DNA of 64,000 nt from Papaver somniferum (Eukaryota; Streptophyta; Magnoliopsida; Ranunculales; Papaveraceae). Under the pieces are notes generated by a model. It saw only the letters and a list, made by a program, of their open reading frames with translations, made no database searches and was not told where the DNA came from. The stretch spans positions 195,420,827-195,484,826 of the forward strand of contig NC_039362.1 of NCBI RefSeq assembly GCF_003573695.1, read 5' to 3'. Shown piece by piece: positions 33,939 through 43,800 of the stretch. Both the position numbers and the translations under genes were made by a program. Each line of letters begins with the position of its first letter. The stretch's first letter is position 1.

Positions 33939-34800
33939 GACTCTGTTTTCTGTTTGTTACTTCTTATGGTTGCTTTAGTTTTAATTTGAAGGGGGTGTCA
34001 TGAATCCAATGTGATCATAGGCAAGACTTTTTAGTAGACATGTTTTCCCTGATGCAAAGCAACACAAACTTTCTATATTTGTTTCATTTTCAGTTGCCAC
34101 AGCTTAAACAGTTGATTAATTAATCCAAATGAGGTGACTTAGGAATTTTATTGAGTTAGAGACTTGGTAAAGAAATGGTGTATAACACAGAAACTCTGAA
34201 TGTATGTTTGCATACGAAAACGTTTATTTTTGAGCTGTGGCATATGCTTAGTCCACTTTGTTCATTTTAAGTCTGGTCATAAAACTGTCGTCAGCACAAG
34301 CTCTAAAACCTTTACAGTAAAAAAAAACAAGTTTATTAGTTGTGTGCACCCTATTCTACCATTTCTTTCCCAAGATTTATTTTAGGTGAGATTCGTTGTG
34401 TATGATTCCATTGCTTAAAATGACTTGCAGCCCAATTTTAACACGAATCTAATTTTTTTATATATGGGAAGTGGAGTTCCAATCTCTTTCGTTAAAAGTC
34501 ACTGAATAGAGCTCCAACGGCAGATAAGTTTTCTGATTTAGCATATGATGGGTTGGATTTTCAATGTGCACAAAGTTGTACACCTGTTGATTTTCAATGT
34601 GCACAAAGTTGTACACCTGTTGAGATTTTGTTAGTATTCATTCAAATGTGGGATAATGCTACCGAGAACCTTAATATGAGCAATGTGACAGTTCATACTT
34701 CATACTTTATATGAGCATATATGTGTATTTTGAATATTGCACTTCTTAATAATCAGTACAAGTTGCGTTCCTAAGTTAATGTCTCGGAATGTTATTGCAG
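33939..34800. other. No gene seen apart from repeat cluster 2
   Basis: Intergenic or intronic sequence between the Aux/IAA remnant and the next exon-like block. It contains palindromic repeat cluster 2 at 34559-34624. Confidence 0.45.
34559..34624. repeat. Palindromic repeat, cluster 2
   Basis: Two near-identical ~32-bp units, TTTTCAATGTGCACAAAG then TTGTACACCTGTTGA. Confidence 0.85.
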
Positions 34801-36705
34801 ATGTGTGGCAGTAATTAACAAAATGAACCATGGTGATGTCAGTGCTGATGATTATGAGACAGGTGAGAGAAGATCTGATCTGTTCTTTCCACTTTTTTTT
34901 GTAGTTGGCATTTCGAGAAAAAAGATTCTTTACAAATACTTCAAAATTTCTGGTTTTGAGTCTGGATAACAATCGTGTTATTTTTATTGTGCAGGCCGAG
35001 GCTATGCAAGATTAGAGATTCATAACATTCTATCCGATCTAGTCATGAGACAGGTATGTGAACCATCAATAGTTCACATAACTTCAAACCTAACTGAAGT
35101 TACTCATCATTTGCTAGATTTGTACTTAACATGCTAGATGATCTCAAGGGGCTCGTATAGATTCACATATAGTTTATTGATATCGGAGCTTAGGCATCTG
35201 GATACTGATACATGCTAAGTGAGACAAAAAAATGTAGCACCTGATATTTTCTGAGATACTGTTTTTATTGACATAGGAGCTTGTTGTGGTGTGTTCATTG
35301 GGTATTTTATGTAAGGAAATACGTGAGCCAAAGTTGTTAGTGATTTTTAACGTGTACATAGTTGTACACCTGTTTAATATCAATGTGTACATAATTGTAC
35401 ACCTGTTTATTGTTAATGTGTACATAGTTGCACACATGATGATTATTAATAGTTTTTCTTGTTCAAGTTTAATTTCGCATAAAGGATTATATTATGTTAA
35501 TATCGCATTTGGTAGTAACATGTAGCTGCAATTTCACAAATAGGAACCAAGTGATGCTTCCAACCGTTGGGACATTTTAACTCATTTTTGAACAACAACT
35601 CTGATTAATAATCAAAGTTGATGTTGGTCTTTGTCAAAATGAGACAAAAATGTAGCACCTGATATTCTCTGAGATAATGTTTTCATTGACATATAAGAGC
35701 TTGTTGTGGTGTGTTCATTGGAAGTGTACTTTATGTAAGGCAATACGTGAGTGAAAGCTGTTAGTGTACATTGTTGTACACCTGTTTTAATGTGTACATA
35801 ATTGTACACTTGTTTATTGTTAATGTGTACATAGTTGCACATATGATGTTTAATAATAGTTTTTCTTGTTCAAGTTTAATTTCGCATAAAGTATCAGATT
35901 ACGTTAACATCGGCATTCAGTAGTAACATGTAGCTGCAATTTCAGAAATAGAGAACCAAGTGATGCTTTCAACTGTTAGGACATTTTAACTCATTTTTTG
36001 GTATGTATGGTTTCTTAGTATATGAACATAAATCTGATATGTTATATGAACATAAATCACATTTTTAAAAGGTGATTGAATGACTACCATATCTTGCTTC
36101 TTCGTAAGCTTTCTGTAGGATCATGGCACATAATAGCTTGAGTTTAATTACAACTGTTTCATTTCGTCTCCGTGTATGCTTGAGCTTGCCTGATAACAAA
36201 ATGTTGCAGAACAATTATTCTCAGTTCTTGTTAGTTGTTGGTCTTGCCTACAAAATGGTGTACTCTTTATCCAACATGTGTAGATAGTTGTATACATGAT
36301 TATTGTTAATGTGTACATAGTTTTGTACATGTTGACTCTTTTTGATGCTGACCATAGTTTTTGAATTATGAAGCCCTTGACCTGACTTTCAATCTATGAT
36401 TACGGTCGAAATTTGGACTTCAATCTTATACATTTGGGGTGACTTATGGGAAGACACAACCTGAATCTTGTTTTGTATATGTTTCTTTTCGAAGGAATTT
36501 ACAAAGAACATCTTAACGACATGTATGTAACTGCTTGGTTCTTTGTTATCTGTACAAAGTGGTGCATACTCTTTTGTTTTAATACATCGTATTTGGCTGC
36601 AGATGCGCATGTGGTGATAAAATCTACAATGTTTTCAACAATCAACTTCCTGCGGCTCTGGAAGATTTGATAAGAAACTCACGATGGCGAACGTATGAAA
36701 GATAA
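34801..36705 (+). CDS. Unidentified multi-exon gene or gene fragment
   Basis: Three blocks have good splice signals and protein-like reading. Block one, 34801-34862 (acceptor TTATTGCAG, donor ACAG|GTGAG), reads [20 protein letters not shown]. It joins in frame to block two, 34995-35053 (acceptor TTGTGCAG, donor CAG|GTATG), [20 protein letters not shown]. Block three, 36603-36705 (acceptor GGCTGCAG), reads [20 protein letters not shown] then [13 protein letters not shown] and TAA. Blocks two and three differ in phase, so an exon between them is missing or unrecognised. I do not know the family. The ~1.5-kb gap contains a 420-bp-offset duplication and palindromic repeats, so the gene may be damaged. 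The coordinates give the span of the blocks, not a continuous coding sequence. Confidence 0.45.
35346..35450. repeat. Palindromic repeat, cluster 3
   Basis: Three units: CGTGTACATAGTTGTACACC, ATGTGTACATAATTGTACACC and ATGTGTACATAGTTGCACAC, spaced ~31 bp by TGTTTAATATCA-like linkers. Confidence 0.85.
35761..35850. repeat. Palindromic repeat, cluster 4
   Basis: Three diverged units of the same ~30-bp motif, in the second copy of the 420-bp-offset duplication. Confidence 0.85.
36273..36336. repeat. Palindromic repeat, cluster 5
   Basis: Two degenerate units (ATGTGTAGATAGTTGTATAC and ATGTGTACATAGTTTTGTAC) separated by ATGATTATTGTTA. Confidence 0.7.
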
Positions 36706-37160
36706 TTACTGAAGCAGATGATTACCAATCACATCTTATCACCTCTGAACAAGTTTATCAATGTCTCATTGAATCTTCGTTAGTTTCTATTAGAGGTCAT
36801 GCAGAGTAGTTGATGCAATATGCATTGCAGAGGCAGTAGTTGATGCAATATGCATTACTTTAACTCAATGTCTATATTCCTTGTCAAACATGGTTGTACG
36901 CACTAGTGTAAATTAATATTTTTTAAAAATGAAAATTTTATAGTCATAAGGGTACTCTTTTTGTAGATTTCGGAAAGAGCTTTCCGAATATATAAATTTT
37001 TTAAATTTTGGATAAGCGGTTCGAAAGATAAATTGTTTTTTAATAATTTATATACTATTTAAAATTGTTGACATCATGGTTAGACTAAACTGCAAATATT
37101 TGGACTAAATTATAATAAGGGTTATTAGTGTATTTTTACATATTTTGGACTAATTTGTAC
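36706..37160. other. No gene seen; possible end of an unclassified repeat
   Basis: Contains a short inverted motif (TTCGGAAAGAGCTTTCCGAA, 36968-36987), a near-exact duplicated AGTAGTTGATGCAATATGCATT (36805-36855) and TTTGGACTAA-type repeats toward 37150-37210, which may mark the edge of another transposon. Confidence 0.4.
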
Positions 37161-37753
37161 CTAGTTGTCTGGGGCCGGACTAAATCGTACAGTTGGACTG
37201 GTTTTTGAACTAAACCATATTTTTCCCTTTCCAATTTTGAACATCGCTTTATCGAAGAAATCATGAGCCGTAGCATGTACATTCTTCCAAAGGCTGACCC
37301 CGTGAACTTGCGTTGGTCTTTTTGTTCTCCAGCCAAGGTCCAGCTGACCGTATTTTTCTTTTACGATAATAGACCAAAGAGAGTTACGCTCTTTGCCTAG
37401 TCTCCACCACCACTTTGACAACAGATCCTTGTTCATAAGTTTCAAGCTACGAATTCCCAAACCACCGTGTTTAAGAGGCTCACAGACGGTGGGCCAAGAA
37501 ACCCAGTGATGCTTCTTAGAGTTAGCTGAGTCATGCCATAGAAAGTCTCTTATTGTTTGCTCTATTCTTTTAATGACAAATTGAGGGTCCATAAATAACG
37601 AGAAGTAGTAAGGGAAAAATACCGTTTGGTCCTTTTTTAGGTGGACCCATGTTTGTTTGGTCCTTTGGTCAAACGCCTTTACTGTTTGGTCCATAATTAT
37701 TTTAAAATATTAAACTGCTTCCGTGTTAATTTTTATTTATTTTCTTGTAGCAG

Positions 37754-38284
37754 TTCATTCCAGAAATGAAGTCCATATAAAAACCTAAAAAGAACAGACT
37801 TCATTCCAGAAATAAACTCCATACAAAAACCTAAAAAAACAGAGTTCATTCCAGAAATGAAGTCCATATAAAAACCTAAGCAAACAGAGTTCATTCCAGA
37901 AATGAAGTCCATATAAAAACCTAAGAAAACAGACTTCATTCCAGAAATGAAGTCCGTATAAAAACCTAAAAAAACAGAGTTTGTTCCAGAAATGAAGTCC
38001 ATATAACAACCTAAATAAACAGACTTCATTTCAGAAATGAACTCCATATAAAAACCTAAATAAACAGACTTCATTCCAGAAATGAAGTTCATACCAAAAC
38101 CTAAAAAAAACAGACTTAATTCCAGAAATGAAGTCCATATAAAAACCTAAAAAAAAGAGTTCATTCCAGAAATGAAGTCCATATAACAACCTAAACAAAC
38201 AGACTTCATTCCAGAAATGAACTTCATATAAAAACAGACTTCATTTCTGGAATGAACTCTAAATAAAAGCAGAGTTCATTTCTG
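37754..38284. repeat. Minisatellite, eleven ~45-bp units
   Basis: Unit TTCATTCCAGAAATGAAGTC followed by CATATAAAAACCTAAAnAAACAGAC. Eleven direct units lie up to about 38215. At 38240-38284 the core appears twice inverted as TTCATTTCTGGAATGAA. Because 45 is a multiple of three, the minus strand stays open for 119 and 74 codons in two frames, with a 15-residue periodicity (e.g. FISGMKSVFLGFY). This is a by-product of the repeat and not evidence of a protein. Confidence 0.93.
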
Positions 38285-38294
38285 GAATGAACTA

Positions 38295-38620
38295 CAACAT
38301 CATCATCTTCATCATTTTCGTCGTCTTCAACAACAGCAACAACATCTTCGTCTTCAAAAATACCATCGTCTTCATCATCAACGGCAATAGCAGTAGCAGA
38401 TCTTTATCTTCTTCATCATCATCATCAAAATCAAGATTAACACCATCGTCTTCATCGTCAACAGCAGCAGCAACAACATATCTTCATCTTCTTCATCATA
38501 TTCATTGTCAACAGAAGCAGAAAAAAGAAAAAAAAAACCCTAAAAAATCGTATTCTACAGTACCAACATCATCGTATTCATCGTCTACAACTACCGATCT
38601 AAATATCTAAATCGATTTTC
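38295..38620. repeat. CAT/CTT/CAA-rich low-complexity tract
   Basis: Compound trinucleotide repeats (CATCATCTTCATC, TCGTCTTCAACAACAGCAAC) across ~320 bases inside the hAT-like element. The open frame over it is serine-rich low complexity and not supported as a gene. Confidence 0.8.
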
Positions 38621-39868
38621 ACCTTCATCACCATCGTTTACCGCAGCAGGAAGATAAGAGAAGAAAAAAAATGGAGACGCCATTAACAGGAGGAAAAAGA
38701 AGAAGAAAGAAAAAGAGAGAGAGATTAGATCTGGAAAGATGAGAGAGAAAGTAAATCTGAGAATGATTTATTCTCTCTTACTTTTTGACTATATATATGG
38801 TGCTTATCCAAAAGGGTATTTCTGCCACTACAAGGTGACATTTACATCATCCATGGCATCATCCTAGGACCAAATAATAATTTTTAGGACCAAACTATAA
38901 TTTATATTACCAAATAGGACCAATGGACTAGACTCTCTCTGATATATTATTCCTAGGACCTAATGGTATTTCCTACAAGTAGCAAATAGGGATGCTCAGG
39001 AGCACACTTTTAATCAAAGTGAGTTTACCCGCCCTAGATGGAAAACCTCTTTTCCAAGAAGCAAATCTAGACTTGCAAATTTCAATAACTCTATCCCACT
39101 TCAAGGAAGAATTCGTTTTATCACCGAGAGGAAGACCAAGGTAAATTGTTGGAAAGGCGTCATAGCAACAACCCAAGACAGAGGCAAATTCAGACATGTT
39201 GCCTATCGCGCCCACTGCGAACAAACAACTTTTTTCGAAGTTTGTATGCAGACCAGAGATCAACTCGAAACAAATGAGATTATATTTTAAAAATTTTACA
39301 TGTTCGCTACCGGCATCCAAGAAGACCAAAGTGTCGTCCGCAAAATGAAGATGGCTAATTTTGGTACCATTGGCCTTCACAGCAAAGCCACCCAACCAAC
39401 CCAGCTCCGTTGGTTTTGCGAGCATCATATTCAGGACTTCAGAGACGAGCAAAAAGAGAAATGGAGATAACGGATCCCCTTGACAGAGACCTTTGCCACT
39501 GGAAAATTTTCCACAAGCAGTTCCATTAACAAGCACAGAAAAGGGATTTTTCTTAACACAACCCCCATCCACTTCCTCCAAGTAGTCCCAAAGCCCATAC
39601 GAAGAAGAACTTCGTCGAGAAAAGGCCAGTTCACATTATCGAACGCCTTCTCAAAGTCTATCTTGAAAATAAGACTTGGAATTTTAGACTTCAGTCTTGA
39701 ATCTAGACATTCATTAGCTATCAGGATACTGGCAAGAATTTGACGACCTTTTATGAAGGCAGATTGATGATCTGAAATGAGCGGCGCAATACGAAGCTTC
39801 AATCTCTCAGCTAAGACCATAGAAATGGCTTTATAAATAGTTCCAATTAGACTTATTGGCCTTCTCAT

Positions 39869-40266
39869 TCTGATTTATTTTCTTAATCTTCCTCACTACA
39901 CTCAAAACATTCCAAATAAAATAGTATATTCGTTTCAAAAATATAAAATAAAATACGTTCACTTTTTCAATTTGATTTATTTTTAAGCTAAAATGAAAAG
40001 TGAAAGTGATTTCTTTTTTAAAACAGAGGAATAGTATTCATGGTACATCATTAGCATTCAACTTCATGGAAATATAGGTCAGGTCGCACCCACTCAAGAA
40101 CCTATACTTTTTGTTACTTGTAATGAGATAAAATACACTATTAACAAAACAAAATATGCTAATAATAGCTTTTGGCTTTTTTTTTCCATAAAAAGAGGAA
40201 ATCCTCCACACATTTATTCATATAACCGACTTTGGTAATCGAAAAAACCTTACAGGGGATTTCAAA
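39869..40266. other. No gene seen
   Basis: AT-rich sequence between the LINE remnant and the MITE-like repeat. Confidence 0.5.
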
Positions 40267-40272
40267 AGAGAA

Positions 40273-40590
40273 ATTGGGTCAATTGTCCAAATATTTTTAA
40301 AACATGGTTCTAATGGACGAGTAAAAGTTAGTATGGGTGAAATGGATACCAAAAAAAAAGCAAGAATGAATCTCACTTCATCGTGGCTTAAACTTAAAAA
40401 ATAGCGAGGGTGAAACTGGATGCATCCTGATATAAATTAAAAATAAGAAAAAATATTTGAAAATGGGTAGGATGAAACTGTTTACATCCTGGCTATTTTT
40501 ACATTCTCGTCCATTTAAACAGTATCAAATTTTACATGTCTTTTTCATCCAGGAATTATCCTTATTGGGTTAATTAACCAATTTTGTGAT
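40273..40590. repeat. MITE-like dispersed repeat, copy 2 of 3
   Basis: Aligns with 7866-8180: TGTCCAAATATTTTTAAAA, AATGGACGAGTAAAA, GGTAGGATGAAACTGTTTAC and CCATTTAAACAGTATCAAA occur in the same order and spacing. Confidence 0.8.
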
Positions 40591-42724
40591 TCAAAATCAT
40601 TATACAACCTTCAAATCTATAGTAACTCCACTAGTTCTTGCTTAACAATCCTGCCCTTACAAACCTCACAACCATTTCGGAATTACAAAAAGACCAAACT
40701 ACATCAGGTGGCCAAACTATCCATTTAAGTCTAGTTTGCATCACTGCAAGTAGCAGTAATGAGATCTTATTAAAAAGATCTAGCCAAGTTTTTTTAAGAG
40801 CAAGAACCACATCTGGTGGTCGAACTAACCAAAAATGACTAGCTTGCATCACTGCACATAGCAACAATGAAATCAATTTTTGATCCAACCGGGTTTTGCT
40901 AACAACAGGTGAATCAAAGTTATAAGAACTAAGATTATCAACGTAACAATAATCAAAAGTTTCAAAATAGCAGTAACCAAAAGTTTCAAAGTAGCAGTAA
41001 CACATGTCCTCTTTTGAATCGGTATTAGGAGGTCTGAATCAGGCTGGATCGTTCTGAATCGGCGTTGGAGTTTTGGTGACAATTGTTGGAGCTGATGAAG
41101 TTGATGATGATCTTGATCTAGTCATTGATATTGTTGTTCTAGTTTCTGATGCTAAGGTAGTTATTGTTGCTACAATAGTAGAAGTTTCTCCACAAAACAA
41201 ACTTTTTAGGATGGAAACAGACAAGCAAAACCCAAAGCAGGAAAAACACAAATTTAAACTAGGAACCCTGGACTATTACTGTAATCAAAGTAAGGAAAGA
41301 TAGATCAAACCCTAGATATATAATACAAACATTAGCATTTGAAGAACAAAAGACTGAAAAACGGAAAAAAAGAGAGAAAAAAAACTAAATCAAACAATAA
41401 AATGCAGGGAGAGATCGACTGGGAAAGAAGATGATGATGTTTAAAATGGTTGCCGGCTCAAAACCGCTCCGTGGGAGCAAATCTGAACCGCCGTTAATTT
41501 AGGGTTTATGAGGAGTTTCTCTTATCTTAGAGGGGAGAAAATCTGAGCGGCTGTTAATAGCTTTTGGCTTAGATTGGACAAGAATTCACATCGAGTACAT
41601 TGTGCCAGATCGGAAGAGTACTTTCTGTTAAAGCTTGGTGTGGTTTAGTGTACTCCAATATCTCATATGGCTGTCTTAGTCCTGGTTTCGCAAGTGTCTT
41701 TGTTTTAAGTAATTAAAGACGAAATAAATCTTTGTTTAGTTTTCATGGGAACAAGTGAACAACGGCAATATGCATCAAGTTAAGTAGCATTGGAATCTAT
41801 ATACGTATCCAAGTGTGACATATTTGTTAAGTGTGTTCTCTTAAAGTAATAATTTTATGATTATCTAAAAAATAATATGAATCTCAAATATAAGCATTTA
41901 GGCATGATCTTGTCCAAACATATTAAGGTGTCTTTCTAAAGTTTGCAGATAATTTGCTCTTGTTTCGGCTAATACCCACACATACTGATGTGTTTCACAC
42001 GGTGGTTTTGTCAAGAAACTGTTGGAAAATTGGTTCCAATTTCAAACTGAATGGGAAATTCGTACGATACCTATTGGAGTTAGGTTTGGGCTTAATAGGT
42101 TTGGGCCTATTAAGAAACGGTTCAGTTAGTTGGGTAGTTTCCTTTTGTTTGGTTTTAGAAGAGACATATCCCAATCGTGACGTGAATGGAAACGTCCTTT
42201 CAGATAAAACCCATGATGGAACTCCATGAAGAATCACCATGGTTCATGAAGAGGTATTATTGACATTTATAAATACCCTGCATAGTTAGGTTAGTAAATC
42301 ATTCACAAAATTAATAATCATCCTCTTGCATTTAATAGATCACCAATTAAATTTGTGTCAATTAAGAGAGTTCGTCACTAAAAATTTGGAGTGCTACTAC
42401 ATCGAAAATTAAGTTATTGTATCCTGGAAGACGGACATAGATAATCTGTAAGCAGTAGTACATGGTGAATCTGTCTTAAGGCTAGAAGATCCTTGCCTCG
42501 ACTTTGTTTTAATCCAGTTGGGTTTGCATTCTTTTTCTTTTTCTGAATTCTTATTGCAATATATGCACAAGATCGACAACAAAAACACATGATCATTCTG
42601 CAGGGCGAGGAAGCTCGGTTAACTGATTTTGAGAAGGCATGTGATGGAATTCCTGGTCTTTTTAGTTTGAGAAGGAATATGTTCAGGTTCCTGATCCAAA
42701 CTAAAATTTCCAATGTTACTGATG
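40591..42724. other. No gene supported
   Basis: The minus strand at 40690-40870 carries two diverged copies of a block reading LLxAVMQ..W(L/I)V(R/W)PPDVV, a local duplication of unknown origin. The frame at 41039-41251 is Ser/Thr-rich with a hydrophobic N-terminus but matches nothing I know. 41400-42724 shows no recognisable content. Confidence 0.45.
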
Positions 42725-43514
42725 TGTAGCTGCATATTTTCTGACTACACCCAAGTAAGATTAAAGACTAAAAACTACTTAAACATATAAGATTCAATAT
42801 GAACAAGATGTAAATTGCATGAAATGTAAAGATTGACACAAGCATATAACGTGGTTCAGCCATAAAGACCTACGTCCACAGGGAAGAGGATGTTTTCTTA
42901 TTGATTATAAGGTCTTGACCTTGAAAGTGTTACAGATCTCTTCTAAATTTCTCACTTTCTCTCTATCTAAATCTCTCAAGAATTCTTTGTAGAAAGACCA
43001 TCTAAGATTACATAAGTTGTCCATCTCCTGGTACATGGACTGGTATTTATAGACAAAATAAACTTGTGGTCGCTTGATCGTCCGAGTTGGGTGAGCTTTC
43101 TTCCGTCGTCCTGGCTTCCTCGGACTCGTTCTATACCGTCCCTCGCGATGGCATACTTGGTCCTCCCTCCGAGTTGTCTCGCTCTCCCTTGGATCGTGCT
43201 GTCCTTCTGTGGAGAACCGCATGCTTCATCGTCTCGGGGTCGTAGTATAGATCGTCCGAGTCTTCCGTCACGATGCCCAAATACCCAAATCATGTTCTTA
43301 TCCTTCATTAAATGCGATCTTGCTTTTTAGACTTGACCCTCTGAGCAGATTAGACCTTTATACACACGCGTCATTCATGTGCCATTTGTGCAGTTGCCTC
43401 GACTGAGAAAAATCCTTCTCTCAACGAATGATTCGGTGCTCCAATCTCATCATCTCATCATATATTCATCCCTTGGGATGTTGACACGTGGCCGTCGGGT
43501 ATTTTACCCACACA
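42725..43514 (-). repeat. 3' LTR of the Tat-like element
   Basis: 790 bp, plus-strand ends TGTAGCTGCA and ACCCACACA, so it has TG..CA termini. Matches 51960-52754 with several per cent differences, including a 3-base TAC indel near its start. Confidence 0.93.
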
Positions 43515-43531
43515 TTTTGCTCATTTTCTTT
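43515..43531 (-). other. Possible polypurine tract of the Tat-like element
   Basis: On the minus strand AAAGAAAATGAGCAAAA abuts the 3' LTR. It is purine-rich with two non-purine interruptions. Confidence 0.5.
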
Positions 43532-43672
43532 GCAACTTGCCGAGGGCAAGATGGGAAGAAAACTATGTAACGGTTGCAACTTTTCCGCCACATCCCTGGT
43601 TTACGCCACGTCTGCATTGTTAATGCGCTTTTACCCGTTGGACTTGAGGCGTCGGTTGGTAGTCCTTTGGTT

Positions 43673-43682
43673 TCTTATAAAA
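43673..43682 (+). promoter_or_regulatory. TATA-like box ahead of the antisense gene
   Basis: CTTATAAAATA at about 43674 lies ~125 bases before ATG 43801, just inside the left LTR, and could serve the plus-strand gene. Prediction only. Confidence 0.4.
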
Positions 43683-43800
43683 TACATTAGGAGGAGAGAA
43701 TGTCGCCTTTAATATCTCTTTTCAGAGCTTTTTCATTCTTTCTCTCCTTTGTCTCTTGCTGTTTCTTCTTAACTACTTGTCTCCTATAAAAAGATTTATA

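Larger units (their letters stand above)
35221..36000. repeat. Segmental tandem duplication, ~370-bp copies offset by 420 bp
   Basis: 35221-35590 and 35641-36000 align from GAGACAAAAA..TGTAGCACCTGATATT through GAGCTTGTTGTGGTGTGTTC to GACATTTTAACTCATTTTT with scattered differences. Each copy contains one cluster of the GTGTACATAGTTGTACAC repeat. Confidence 0.88.
37611..38976. mobile_element. 1366-bp non-autonomous DNA transposon (hAT-like) inserted in the LINE
   Basis: Imperfect terminal inverted repeats: left AGGGAAAAATACCGTTTGGTCCT, right (complement) starting GTAGGAAATACCATTAGGTCCT. Flanks are AAGTAGTA (37603-37610) and AAGTAGCA (38977-38984), an 8-bp duplication with one mismatch, which points to hAT. 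TTTGGTCC repeats near the left end and GGACCAAA near the right end, giving subterminal inverted repeats. The interior is a minisatellite plus low-complexity sequence; no transposase. Confidence 0.83.
37161..39868 (-). mobile_element. Second LINE (L1-type) remnant, split by a DNA transposon
   Basis: Minus strand. 39868-39431 reads RRPISLIGTIYKAISMVLAE, SAFIKGRQILASIL and KIDFEKAFDNVNW. After a frameshift near 39500, 39581-38977 reads GKGLCQGDPLSPFLFLL, LHFADDTLVFLDA, IYLGLPLG and LTLIKSVLLSIPICY. The frame is then interrupted at 37611-38976 and resumes at 37610 as SLFMDPQFVIKRIEQTIRDFLWHDS, KHGGLGIRSLKLMN and KNVHATAHDFFDKAMFKIG. Removing the insert and one copy of its target duplication restores ..SIPICYFSLFMDPQFV in frame. 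The FADD active site is intact, but the copy is truncated at both ends. Confidence 0.9.

Noticed and set aside
37733..38092. 119-codon minus-strand frame with 15-residue repeats
   Set aside because: Produced by a 45-bp minisatellite lacking stops; a second frame is open as well. No other coding evidence.
37754..38284. CRISPR-like repeated array
   Set aside because: Repeats are contiguous with no unique spacers, in a plant transposon; it is a minisatellite.
38287..38610. Ser-rich 107-codon frame
   Set aside because: Low-complexity trinucleotide repeats inside a transposon; no protein family.
41039..41303. Short secreted-looking Ser/Thr-rich protein or its antisense frame
   Set aside because: No family match, no context, composition explained by repeated GTTGTT/ATTGTT-like sequence.
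42905..43330. Open frames in the Tat-like LTR, repeated at 52205-52570
   Set aside because: They occur in both LTR copies because the LTR is duplicated and show no protein-like features.
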